Shown here in pieces: positions 34,584 through 43,099 of a DNA stretch of 43,925 bases. The DNA is from Candidatus Brachythrix odensensis (GTDB taxonomy: Bacteria > Chloroflexota > Anaerolineae > J036 > Brachytrichaceae), in contig JADKDT010000021.1 in the NCBI GenBank assembly GCA_016714465.1, positions 1 to 43,925 of the forward strand, in the 5' to 3' direction. The notes under the pieces were generated by a model. That model did not search any database and was not told the DNA's origin. It worked only from the letters and a program-made list of their open reading frames with translations. Positions within the stretch are counted from its first letter, which is position 1. Every line of letters begins with the position of its first letter. The translations under genes and the position numbers were made by a program.

Positions 34584-35291
34584 TTACAGCTTTTCGGTGA
34601 AGACAAGTTCGTAGTCGACTAGCCAGGTCACGGTCCGCGTGCGGACCAGGCCCAGATCGGTCAGCCGGCCCGCGAAAACCGGCGTTGATTGGGTGCGGCC
34701 TGGCATCTTCCATGCATCCGGTCCGATTCTGTTGGTGAGCACCAGCAAGCCGCCTGGGCGGCATACCCGGACGAACTCGCGTAGCGCGCGATCCGGATCT
34801 GGCAAAAACTCCAGCGCTTCGAGGCAGGCCACGACATCGAACGCGTTGTCCGGGTCCTTGAGTGTCTGCGCATCCGCCTGGCGCAACGCGGCGCGATCGC
34901 CAAATGGCGCCAGATTCACCCCTGCAATTGCCAGCATGCGCGACGACAGGTCCAGCGCAATCACGCTGCCGGTGAAGCCCGAATGCTCGAGCAGGGCGAC
35001 GGCGAACCTTCCCGTTCCCGTTGCAACGTCGAGCACAACCGGACCGGCAGCGTTCTCGACGGCCGGCTGGCGGGCGAGAAATGCCACGACTGGCGCGGCA
35101 AGCGTTTCGCGCTCCCATGCGGCATCATAAGCTTTGACTGCCTCATAGCGAGAGGCAAATCGATCGTAGAGCCAGACCACAACTCGTCGACCCAAATAGG
35201 CGCCCTCGGCAATACCAAGCTGCCAGTACAGCAGACCCGTTAAGGCGAGCAAGACGAAGACCGCAAGCGCCAGGACCTGGAAAGAAGTCAT
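34584..35291 (-). CDS. Membrane-anchored class I SAM-dependent methyltransferase
   Basis: 235 residues from ATG 35291. One hydrophobic N-terminal segment (about 4-26) is followed by a Rossmann methyltransferase: 'VVLDVATGTGRFAVALLEHS' (motif I), 'VIALDLSSRML' (acidic motif II), 'FDVVACLEALEFLPD' and 'LREFVRVCRPGGLLVLTNR'. It resembles UbiE/MenG-type small-molecule methyltransferases, but the anchor is unlike them and the substrate is not predictable. An upstream in-frame extension overlaps the kinase gene and is rejected. It starts 4 bases after the kinase stop, so it is the last gene of a four-gene minus-strand unit. Confidence 0.85.
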   Translation of the reverse strand: MTSFQVLALAVFVLLALTGLLYWQLGIAEGAYLGRRVVVWLYDRFASRYEAVKAYDAAWERETLAAPVVAFLARQPAVENAAGPVVLDVATGTGRFAVALLEHSGFTGSVIALDLSSRMLAIAGVNLAPFGDRAALRQADAQTLKDPDNAFDVVACLEALEFLPDPDRALREFVRVCRPGGLLVLTNRIGPDAWKMPGRTQSTPVFAGRLTDLGLVRTRTVTWLVDYELVFTEKL

Positions 35292-35295
35292 GCGT

Positions 35296-36947
35296 TCAAG
35301 CGAAGCTAAGCGGCGCCTCAATCGTTGCGATCGTGCTGTCTCCGACCCGGCGCATTTGAAACGTGCCGCGCAGATCGTCGTGCACCAGCGTGTCGACGAT
35401 CCGCAGTCCAAGGCTTTTGTCGCGCGCCTCGGCGCTGAAGCCCAAGCCATTGTCGCGAACGTCGACGGTCAATTTTCCCTTCTGCTCGCGGAGCGAAATC
35501 TGGATCATGCCTTCGCTCCGGCCAACGAAGGCGTGCTCCATGGCGTTTTGGACCAGCTCATTGACACACAGCGCGACAGCCGTCGCCGCGCGCGACGACA
35601 GGCGAATGGGCTCGCCGTCCACGGCGATGGTGAGCTGCTGATCGGGGCGCGACATATTCGCATTGGTGAGGCTCACGACCCGCTGGATGGTGTCCTTGAC
35701 ATCGACCAGGCGCAGGCCTTCCTGCGAGAGCGCGTCATGCACCGCGGCGATGCTCATGATCCGGCCGATGCTCTGCTGCAGCACCTCGCTGGCCGAGACC
35801 TCGGGATGCTCGCTCAACTGCAGCTGGAGCAGCATGACGATGTTCTGCAGGTTGTTCTTGACCCGATGATTCATCTCGCGCACGATTGTGGCATTCCCGA
35901 CGAGGTGGGCGTTCTCAATTGCCAGCGCCACTTGATTTGCCAGCGTTGTGCACAGGTCAATTTCCTGGTCTCCAAAATCGCGCGGCGAGTCATTCCATAC
36001 GTTCATCAACCCGACCGTGCGCTCACGCGAGACAAGCGGCACTACCAGCAGGCTGGTCAGGCCGGCCCGGGCCGCCCAGGCCGCAAGTTTTGGGCTGAGC
36101 TCGGTTGCGACATCGCTGATCGCGACCGGCCCGGCCAATGCCTCGATGTTCAGCAGCGGCAGGTTGTCGAGCTGCCATTCGGGTTCGGGTGGAATGCCGG
36201 AGGTTCGGTCGGAGGCCGCCCGCGGCAGGTAAGCGTTGTCAGTCTCGTCAAGAAGCAGGAGCGCGCAGCGCCGGGCGCTGATGGCGCGCAGGACCATTTC
36301 CGCGACCAAGCGGAGCGTCTCGTCAAGATAAGCCGGCGCGACAACCGCCTTCGATACCTCGGAGACCGCCGCCAATTCCTGCATTCGCCGCTCGGTCTGC
36401 TCGAAGAGCAGCGCGCGCTCGAGCACGCCGGCCACCATATCGCCGATGAGGGTCGCAAACTCAATGTCGCCGTTTGTCCAGTGGCGCAGACGATGGGTCT
36501 GCACGTTCAGCGCGCCAATCGCGCGATCGCCGCTGCGCAGAGGAACAGCCAGGAGCGAGCGGAATGGCTTCTCGCGGGTATTTGGAACCTGGTGAAAGCG
36601 CGTGTCGCTCCAGGCGTCCGAGACCGCCACGGCCTGCTGATGCATCGCTGACCATCCGGTCAACCCTTGCCCGAGTTCAAGATGCGCGTTCCCCACAGCC
36701 TCTGGATACAGTCCTGTCGTGGCCCGCAACACCAGTTGGGCGCCGGTTGCGTCCAGCAAATAGATCGAGCAGGAATCGAGTCCAGCGCCCGGGTGGCCGT
36801 CCGGGTGACGGTGTCGAGGATTGAGCGCAGGTCGGACACCGCGTTGACGGCCCTGAAGATCTCTCGCACCGCTTCAATCTCGCGCGTGCGTTGTTTGAGG
36901 AGCTCGCGCTCGGCAATGATGGCCTGCTGGTTCATATCACTGATCAT
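35296..36947 (-). CDS. GAF-GAF sensor histidine kinase (HisKA_2 type), frame broken near 36774
   Basis: About 550 residues. An N-terminal helix with likely coiled coil ('ERELLKQRTREIEAVREIF') leads into GAF domain 1; the frame shifts by one missing base near 36772-36776, with 'SIYLLDATGAQLVLRATTG' resuming. GAF 1 continues with 'RSLLAVPLRSGDRAIGALNV', then GAF 2 ('SLLVVPLVSRERTVGLMNVW'). The dimerisation/phosphoacceptor helix is 'REMNHRVKNNLQNIVMLLQL' (His in MNHRVKNNLQ) and the ATPase domain has 'ALCVNELVQNAMEHAF' and 'VRDNGLGF'. HisKA_2 kinases usually lack membrane segments, and none is seen here. ATG 36947 overlaps the upstream acetyltransferase stop. No response regulator is adjacent. 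Confidence 0.9.
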
Positions 36948-37579
36948 GATTCCGATCCGAGTTGCGCCATTCCAGCAGGACCGCCCAACCGCCGGTCACA
37001 TCATCATGCACGTACTCGGGAAGCAGCCCGCGAGCGACAAACCCATTCCGAAGCTGGGTTGTCAATGTCGGATCATGCAGCTCTCCGGCGATGACCTTGT
37101 TGACGTATTCGAAGGCGGTCATTTCACGACGGTATCTGCTGTAGCCCGGAATCAGACCGCATACCACTTGTCCGGTGAGGCCCAGGTCGCGGCAGAGGGC
37201 CTTTCTCAGGTCATAGAACGCGCGGGCGATGCCCTGGCCGCGGAATGCTGCGCTGATGCACATGTCCGCGCCGTACAGATACGCGCCACCGGGGGTATGC
37301 GTGTTGAACCAGCCATGATCCGTGTCCTGGTACACGCTGACGAGATGGGGCGAGGCGAAATCGATGTCGATCCGGAATGTCGAGGTGAAACCGACGAGCA
37401 GGCCGGTCCGCATCTGCGGCCACCCACTGCCCTTCCGGAAAGAGGCCCAGATGATGGCGAAATTGCTCTGCGGTATAGATCGTGCTCGGATCGACCGTGG
37501 GGAAACAACCCCGATCGAGCGCTTCACAAGCCTCGGCGTCGCCGATCCGCATCGGACGGATTTCAATGCCTGCGACCAT
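36937..37579 (-). CDS. GNAT acetyltransferase (copy 2), frame broken near 37403
   Basis: Acyl-CoA-dependent N-acyltransferase fold. It starts 'MVAGIEIRPMRIGDAEAC' at ATG 37579; one extra base in GGCC near 37403 shifts the frame, after which 'LLVGFTSTFRIDIDF' and 'GADMCISAAFRGQGIARAFY' (acetyl-CoA motif RGQGIA) follow. The C-terminal part 'GLIPGYSRYRREMTAFEYVN' plus 'DPTLTTQLRNGFVARGLLPE' matches what I know of the GNAT half of GNAT/carbon-nitrogen-hydrolase fusion proteins, but no hydrolase domain is attached. It is a paralogue of the gene upstream. The stop overlaps the kinase start by 11 bases. Confidence 0.82.
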
Positions 37580-38286
37580 AGCCACCCCCTACCAGATCCG
37601 ACCCTGACGCCTGTCGTTGGATGCGTTCTCGAAAGCGAATCGGGGGCAGGGCGATTTCCATGCTGACGATTGCGCCATTCAAGGACGGTCGCCCAGCCGC
37701 GGGTAGGCGCGTCCATCACGTAATTGGCGACCAAACCCCGCACCTGGAAACCGTTGCGAAGTTGCGTCGTCAGCGTGCTGTCGTAGATGGCCCCCTTTAC
37801 GACATGGTTGACATACTCGAACGCGGTCATGACCCGGGTATAGGGCGCGTAGCCCGGGATCATGCCGCAAACCGCCTGGCCTTTCAGGCCAAGCCCCTGG
37901 CACAGTTCCTTGCGGGCATCGTGGAAGCCACGCGCCAAACCGCGCCCTCGGAAGTCAGGGTGGACGCTCATGTCGGCGCCGTAGTAGTGTGTACCGTGCG
38001 GATTGTGGCGCGAGAACCAGCCCCCGCTGACCGCTCGCAAGAACGTGTGGCCATGGGTGTGGTTGAAGTCAAAATGGGTGCGAAAACCGGCGGTCATGCC
38101 AATCACGCGCTGAGTTGCCGTCTCGATGGCGACGAACTGGCCCTCGGGGAACAGCCGCAGGTGTTGGGCGATGTGCGCTTCGGTGAGGTGTTCCTCGGGC
38201 GCAAGCGTGGGGAAACAGACGCGCTGTAGTTCAGCGCAGTGGGGGAGATGTTCGGGGCGGGTGTGGGTGATTAAGATTTCACTCAA
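37563..38286 (-). CDS. GNAT acetyltransferase (copy 1), frame broken near 37668
   Basis: Paralogue of copy 2. TTG 38286 is the preferred start ('MSEILITHTRPEHLPHC') because AGGAG (minus strand, 38291-38295) precedes it. The acetyl-CoA loop is 'HPDFRGRGLARGFHDARKEL'; 'GMIPGYAPYTRVMTAFEYVN' and 'DSTLTTQLRNGFQVRGLVAN' mirror copy 2. At 'GWATVLEWRN' one extra base (about 37668) diverts the frame. Removing it gives the tail 'VSMEIALPPIRFRERIQRQA' and a stop at 37563-37565, just inside the start of copy 2. As deposited, both copies appear as one artificial 455-codon frame. First gene of the four-gene unit. Confidence 0.8.
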
Positions 38287-38481
38287 GATGCTCCTTTCTC
38301 TCAAAGTTGACGGTCATGCAGGCAACCCTCGTTGCAACGCGGCCTGCCTCATGGCTCGTGCCGCCGCAACCTCGGTCCCTGCGCCATGGATAGGCGAATC
38401 AGAGAACATTGGCATACGGTTCTTCATTGGTTTTGTGTTTGGAACACCTCCCTGTGTAACTTGGGCCGGTATTATATCCCG

Positions 38482-38509
38482 TGGAGAAACGATCCCTGTG
38501 TGGTATATT
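38482..38509 (+). promoter_or_regulatory. Weak promoter for tRNA-Thr
   Basis: TATATT (38504-38509) with TGGAGA (38482-38487) 16 bases upstream; the tRNA starts 20 bases downstream. The rest of the 240-base gap back to the GNAT gene shows only a small GCAAC-CCTC-GTTGC hairpin near 38332-38345. Confidence 0.4.
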
Positions 38510-38528
38510 CTTCCGGCGTCGTTCGTTG

Positions 38529-38601
38529 GCTGCCTTAGCTCAATCGGCAGAGCAATCGCTTCGTAAGCGATAGGTTTCGGGTTCAACTCCCGAAGGCAGC
38601 T
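38529..38601 (+). tRNA. tRNA-Thr (anticodon CGU)
   Basis: 73 bases. Acceptor GCTGCCT pairs with AGGCAGC; anticodon stem ATCGC/GCGAT with loop TTCGTAA gives anticodon CGT (reads ACG). T arm TTCGGGTTCAACTCCCGAA. CCA is not encoded. Confidence 0.93.
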
Positions 38602-38643
38602 TTATTTGCTGGCGAAAGGAGTCGAAGATCCCCAACCTGGCGA

Positions 38644-38674
38644 GATGCAACCCCGCGCTTCGCGGGTTGTCATC
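38644..38674. repeat. Palindromic hairpin downstream of tRNA-Thr
   Basis: GATG-CAACCCCGCG and CGCGGGTTGTCATC pair around CTT with two small bulges. It lies between tRNA-Thr and the convergent alkaline-phosphatase-like gene. Same interior style as the hairpin after clpP. Confidence 0.65.
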
Positions 38675-38733
38675 TTTTCGGATGCTTTAGGGCAGGCGCC
38701 CCAAGATTCCCAGCAGGGTCCGCGGAGGTCCCA

Positions 38734-40010
38734 TCAGGCAGATTCTCGGCCGCTGGCAAACCGGGCAACTGGCAGCAGGCGTTCGGTTTGGGCGCCACCA
38801 GGCCGCCATGCGCGGCGCGTTGATCCTCAAACGCATAACACCGCCCTTCGCGTCGACGGCGCCCATCACAATGAGATCCCCGGCATCCCGGTGGCGGGCC
38901 AGGCCGGCGATTTGTCGCATCCGCAGTCCGGTCGAACCATAGGCTGCGAGCGGAGTGTCGCCAGCTGTTTCCCCAGAAACAAGATCCACGCTTCCCCAAT
39001 CGCCCGTGGACGATTCGATTGTGGACGACGAACCCGATGGCGTCGTCGCGGATCAAGGTCTGGACGAGCGGCTCGAGGGCGGATTGCGCTGCCCCGTTCA
39101 AGGCGTATACGTGGGCGAGATTGCCCGAGGGCGCGACATGCCAGACTCGCGGACCTGTCCGAGTCAGGCGGGCGATCATGCCGCCGAGCGATTCACGGCG
39201 CAGTCTCTGAAACGACGCGCATCCAGACAGGCCATGGTCGGCAAACACGACAATTTCCGAGCGGCCGCCCTGCTTCAGATTCGCGTCCTCGATCGCCCGC
39301 ACTGAATCGTCGAGACGGCGGAGCGCCCACGCCGTCATCGGCGCGTCCAGGCCGGCATGGTGGGCGACTTGGTCATAGCCAAGCAGCGTGGCGAAAATCG
39401 GTCTGGGAGTTTCGCCGATGGCGGCCACGGCCGCGGCGGTCGTGAGCGGATCCAGCACGCCGGCGACGAGGGTGCCGCGCAGAAGGGCCGCCGGACTTGC
39501 GCCACGGGAGCCTTGCGGCCAGCGCGCGCCGAGAGCCGCCGCCCAGGGGATTGCGCGGAGATTCGCCCAGCGCGGCCCTTCACTCAGCACCAGGGTTCGA
39601 TGGTCAGCACCGGCGGGCCAGGCCGTGCTGAGTGCGGCGCCGCCCCGCAACAAGCCGTCGTTGGCAGGCCAGGCGGTGGCCACGCGCCGCAGGTCGGCGG
39701 GGTTGCGCGAGGTCCTGGCCCGGCTGGCCCTGCGGTCATACCAGCGAAAACCGGGCGGTGGATCGGAGACGCCATAGAGCAGCGTTGCCTGCGCGCTGGA
39801 AGTCTGTGAGGGCAGACCACTGTCCAACGGATGCAAATGGTGAGTCCCCTCTTGCAGCCAGCGGCCGAGCGATGGCAGCAACCCGCGGGCGATACCATCC
39901 CGCAGGCGCGGCAGCGACAGGCCGTCGAGTTGAATGATGATGAGAGCGTTGTGGCCTGGCACGCCGAGATTGTAGAGCGATGCGGATATCGCTGCGCCCG
40001 GAATCGGCAT
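38734..40010 (-). CDS. Alkaline phosphatase superfamily (phosphodiesterase/nucleotide pyrophosphatase-like), three frame breaks near the 3' end
   Basis: Recognised by 'ALIIIQLDGLSLPRLRDGIA' (first metal Asp), 'GLPSQTSSAQATLLYG' with the nucleophile-type Ser/Thr region, 'FATLLGYDQVAHHAGLDAP' (Asp/His metal ligands) and 'EIVVFADHGLSGC' (Asp-His). After 'GFVVHN' one extra base (about 39015) diverts the frame. The real sequence goes on as 'SSTGDWGSVDLVSGETAGD', then one base is missing near 38845 ('AFEDQRAAHGGL' resumes) and one G is missing near 38798, giving 'GGAQTERLLPVARFASGRES' and a stop at 38734. The start is uncertain: ATG 40010 or GTG 39962; a hairpin overlaps the former. It is a cytoplasmic-looking member of about 420 residues; the substrate is unknown. 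Confidence 0.8.
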
Positions 40011-40042
40011 GCCCAGGCGAAGCCGGGGCATGCCGATTTCGG
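39998..40042. repeat. Palindromic hairpin between divergent genes
   Basis: CCGGAATCGGCATGCCC (39998-40014) pairs with GGGGCATGCCGATTTCGG (about 40025-40042), with a GGC-GAA-GCC tip and one mismatch. It overlaps the putative start region of the alkaline-phosphatase-like gene. The outer arm resembles that of the hairpin before ahcY. Confidence 0.75.
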
Positions 40043-40062
40043 GATGATCTAGAATCTTACGA

Positions 40063-41244
40063 ATGAAATATGTCGGCCGCGGGATCGCGGCAGCAATTGT
40101 GATTGGTATTGGCGCGTTGCTCTTCCTCGCCCTTCAGCCGCCGCAGCCGTCCCCGGCCCGGGCGTCGATTCAAGGCCTGCAGGCGGATGGTGACACCTCG
40201 AAGTTCGCGCGGGCGCTGCTCGCCCGTGACCTTGAATTCCCGCGCGATCACGGCGCCCACGATGACTTTCAGACCGAGTGGTGGTATTACACGGGCAACG
40301 TGACGACAGCCAACGGCCGGCACTTTGGATATCAGTTCACGATCTTTCGGCGCGCCCTGGCGCCGGGGGCGCCCGCGTCAGGCGCCAGTCTTGCCACGCG
40401 TCAGCTTTACTTTGCCCACTTCGCGGTAACGGACACCAGCGCGAACACGCACCAGGAATTTCAGCGGTTCAGCCGCGGGGCGGGCGGTCTCGCGGGCGCG
40501 CGCGCGGATGCTTTCCGCGTCTTTATCGAGGATTGGTCAGCGGAAGCGGTTGCCTCGCCGAGGCGTCCGGGGCTGGATGCCGCAGCGGTCCGGATCGTCG
40601 CGAAATCCGAGGCCTATGCCATTGACCTGACCCTCGACAGCGCCAAGCCCATGGTCCGGCATGGCGACCGTGGACTGAGCCAGAAGAGTCCGGAGCCGGG
40701 AAATGCCTCGTACTATTACTCTTATACGCGCATGGATACCCGCGGCACTGTGACGACACCGGATGCTTCCTATGCCGTTGCCGGCCAGAGCTGGATGGAC
40801 CACGAATGGAGCACCAGCGTGTTGGGCGCGGGCACGCGCGGCTGGGACTGGTTCTCGCTGCAATTGAGCGATGGCAGTGAGCTGATGTACTTCAGGTTGT
40901 GGCAAGCGGACGGCTCGGAGGGGGTGTCGAGCAGCGGCACCTGGGTCATGTCCAACGGTAGTTCCAAACCCTTGTCGCGGGCCGACGTGGCGATCACGCC
41001 CGTGGACACGTGGCGCAGCCCGACGAACGGGGCCACATACCCAAGCGGCTGGCGCATTCGGATCGCGGCGCTTGGGGTTGACGTCGTGGCCACGCCCCGC
41101 CTGCGCGACCAGGAAATGAATCTGTCTTCAACCTACTGGGAGGGGGCCGTATCCCTGTCTGGCATGGCCGGGGGGAGCGCTGTGACGGGCGCGGGGTTTG
41201 TTGAGCTCACTGGATACGCCGAGGCCATGAGCGAGAAACTGTAG
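40063..41244 (+). CDS. CrtC/AttH-like lipocalin-domain protein (carotenoid 1,2-hydratase family)
   Basis: 393 residues, uninterrupted. The N-terminal hydrophobic segment (about 7-25) is a signal anchor. The family hallmark is 'RDHGAHDDFQTEWWYYTGNV', followed by 'FGYQFTIFRRAL', 'SWMDHEWSTSVLG', 'GWDWFSLQLSDGSELMYFRL', 'YPSGWRIRI' and 'STYWEGAVSLSG'. Bacterial members are often exported lipid- or hydrophobe-binding proteins; only some hydrate carotenoids, and no carotenoid genes are near. Hydratase activity is therefore not claimed. Divergent from the alkaline-phosphatase-like gene. Confidence 0.87.
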   Translation: MKYVGRGIAAAIVIGIGALLFLALQPPQPSPARASIQGLQADGDTSKFARALLARDLEFPRDHGAHDDFQTEWWYYTGNVTTANGRHFGYQFTIFRRALAPGAPASGASLATRQLYFAHFAVTDTSANTHQEFQRFSRGAGGLAGARADAFRVFIEDWSAEAVASPRRPGLDAAAVRIVAKSEAYAIDLTLDSAKPMVRHGDRGLSQKSPEPGNASYYYSYTRMDTRGTVTTPDASYAVAGQSWMDHEWSTSVLGAGTRGWDWFSLQLSDGSELMYFRLWQADGSEGVSSSGTWVMSNGSSKPLSRADVAITPVDTWRSPTNGATYPSGWRIRIAALGVDVVATPRLRDQEMNLSSTYWEGAVSLSGMAGGSAVTGAGFVELTGYAEAMSEKL

Positions 41245-41248
41245 GGAG

Positions 41249-41287
41249 CTTAAGTCACCTTAAAGCCAGCATTGACGTGTGTATAAT
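41249..41287 (+). promoter_or_regulatory. Promoter region with direct repeat upstream of the response regulator
   Basis: TATAAT at 41282-41287 within TGTGTATAAT (extended -10), 18 bases before the start ATG at 41306. Upstream, CTTAAGTCAC (41249-41258) and CTTAAAGCCA (41259-41268) form a direct repeat with a 10-bp step, the layout used by OmpR/PhoB-type dimers. Autoregulation by the downstream gene is an inference. Confidence 0.5.
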
Positions 41288-41305
41288 CCCGCGCCGCGGC
41301 CATCA

Positions 41306-41988
41306 ATGAAGAACGCAGCGCGCAAAATTCTCCTCATTCAGGGCGGACTGGGCGAGTCCGTTGGCCTTGCGCCAGAGCGCAGCGGCTATCCCGTCACCTG
41401 GGTGCGAACAGCCAAGAGCGCGCTGACCCATGTGGAGCGCGACAAGCCCGTCCTGGTAATAGTTGACCTGCCTTCTTTGCGGGTTGACGCGGCGAAACTG
41501 TGCCAGTCCATAAAGCGGATCACCGAAACGAATGTGCTCTTCCTTGGGGCTGAAGGGCAGGATGCGGCGGCGGCGGGTTGCGATGCCTGCGGCGACGGCT
41601 ATATTGCCCGGCCGCTTCAGTTGCGCCGGGTCATGGCGAAGGTCGAGAAACTCATGCCGGCCGGGCACGCGGCCGAATTGCGCTGCGGCGAGCTCATCCT
41701 GCGGCCGGCCGACGGCATGTTGCGCAAACGCGGCGAGGAAATCCGGCTTAATCCAAAGCTATCCCGATTGCTTCAACTCTTCATGCAACACCAGGGCGAG
41801 ATCATCACCCGCAAATTGCTCATGCAGCAGGTGTGGAGACGACCTACATGGGTGATACCCGGACCCTGGACGTGCATATGCGCTGGCTGCGCGAGCGCAT
41901 CGAGGACGATCCGACTGAACCACGCTACCTCAAGACGATTCGGCGCCAGGGATATCGCTTCGAGAATCCCAAGGCGCGCAAACAATAA
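41306..41988 (+). CDS. Winged-helix response regulator with degenerate receiver, frame broken near 41836
   Basis: About 227 residues from ATG 41306. Residues 1-115 look like a receiver domain, with a possible phospho-acceptor Asp54 in 'VLVIVDLPSL'. The N-terminal acidic pair is absent ('KILLIQGG') and the conserved C-terminal Lys-Pro is Arg-Pro ('YIARPLQL'). The C-terminal OmpR-type winged helix has 'EEIRLNPKLSRLLQLFMQHQ', 'GEIITRKLLMQQVW' and, in the next frame, 'TRTLDVHMRWLRERIEDDP' and 'YLKTIRRQGYRFE'. One G is missing in GTGTGG-AGACG (about 41835); GTG TGG GAG ACG restores the frame. The PfkB kinase gene starts 3 bases after the stop. No kinase is adjacent. Confidence 0.87.
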
Positions 41989-41991
41989 CGT

Positions 41992-42930
41992 ATGAACATT
42001 GTCATCACCGGGTCGATCGCCTACGACTACCTCATGACCTTTCCCGGTTCTTTTGCCGACCACATCCTGCCCGATCAACTCGAGCGCATCAGCTTGAGCT
42101 TTCTGGTGGACGGGATGGAACGCCGCCGAGGCGGATGCGCGCCAAACGTGGCTTATACACTCGCGCTTCTGGGCGAGCGGCCGACGATTATGGCGACTGC
42201 CGGGCAGGACTTTGGAGAATATCGGCACTGGCTGGAAGCGCAGGGTGTGGACACTTCGCTTATCCATGACGTGCCGGGAAAATTCACGGCTTCGTTCTTC
42301 TGCAACACCGACCAGAAAAACAACCAGATTGCGTCGTTCTATACCGGCGCCATGGCGGACGCGGGAATTCTGTCGTTTGTCAATATCCCCCGACCCGACC
42401 TGGTCATCATCTCGCCCAACGACCCGGCCGCGATGGTCGCATATGCCCGCGAATGCCGCGAGTTGGGGATTCCTTTCATCTACGATCCTGGCCAACAGTG
42501 CGCGCGCTCGTCGGCTGACGAGCTGCGAGCAGGACTTGCCGGCGCATTTGTCGTTATCGTCAATGACTACGAGCTCGAGCTCATCCGGCAGAAGACGGGC
42601 CTAAGCGAAGATGCCATCCTCTCGACTGCCACGGCTCTGATCGTGACCCGCGGCGAGAAGGGTTCGACGATCCTGCTCAAGGGTCAGCGGATCGAGATCC
42701 CGGTCGTTCCCGAGGAACGGGTGATTGACCCGACCGGCGTGGGTGATTCATATCGAAGCGGCTTGCTCAAGGGCCTCGCCGCCGGCGCCGATTGGGAGAC
42801 CTGCGGGCGGCTGGGCAGCGTGGCTGCCACCTATGCCCTCGAGCACGTGGGCGGCCAGAGCCATGCCTTCACCTGGGCTGAGTTCAAAGCCCGCTATGAG
42901 GCCCATTTCGGACCGCTCAATATCGATTGA
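41992..42930 (+). CDS. PfkB-family carbohydrate/nucleoside kinase (adenosine-kinase-like)
   Basis: 312 residues, uninterrupted. It starts 'MNIVITGSIAYDYLMTFPG'; 'RRRGGCAPNVAYTLALLGER' matches the first PfkB signature and 'DPTGVGDSYRSGLLKGL' the second, with the catalytic Asp in GDS (GVGDSYR where many members have GAGDAFR). 'NDYELELIRQKTG' and 'LIVTRGEKGS' are also typical. The gene downstream is S-adenosylhomocysteinase, which releases adenosine, so adenosine phosphorylation is a reasonable guess. Other sugars remain possible. Confidence 0.88.
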   Translation: MNIVITGSIAYDYLMTFPGSFADHILPDQLERISLSFLVDGMERRRGGCAPNVAYTLALLGERPTIMATAGQDFGEYRHWLEAQGVDTSLIHDVPGKFTASFFCNTDQKNNQIASFYTGAMADAGILSFVNIPRPDLVIISPNDPAAMVAYARECRELGIPFIYDPGQQCARSSADELRAGLAGAFVVIVNDYELELIRQKTGLSEDAILSTATALIVTRGEKGSTILLKGQRIEIPVVPEERVIDPTGVGDSYRSGLLKGLAAGADWETCGRLGSVAATYALEHVGGQSHAFTWAEFKARYEAHFGPLNID

Positions 42931-43013
42931 GCCCCGGTCTAGTCGCGTACACTACGTATATTAAGTTCACGATATCGCCTCCGGCGCCGATCGACTCTGA
43001 CGGTGCTGATCAT

Positions 43014-43057
43014 CCGAATCGGTATACCCCGGCGAAGCCGGGGTATACCGATTTCGG
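43014..43057. repeat. Palindromic hairpin in the pfkB-ahcY gap
   Basis: Arms 43014-43033 and 43037-43057 pair with a single offset around the loop GAA; inner stem TACCCCGGC/GCCGGGGTA. It sits 42 bases before the ahcY start, between two genes on the same strand, so it could attenuate or separate the two transcripts. I do not recognise a SAH or SAM riboswitch here. Confidence 0.75.
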
Positions 43058-43099
43058 AAAATCTGACAAATCCACATTCAAGAAACGAGGAGCATACAC

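Noticed and set aside
36937..38304. A single 455-codon protein with two fused GNAT domains
   Set aside because: The middle 70 residues are not family-like, and alternative frames supply both a natural end for the first copy and a natural start for the second; two frameshifts create the apparent fusion.
42931..43099. SAH or SAM riboswitch before ahcY
   Set aside because: Only a simple palindrome of the window's repeat family and a Shine-Dalgarno are visible; no multi-helix conserved core was recognised, although a covariance search was not possible.
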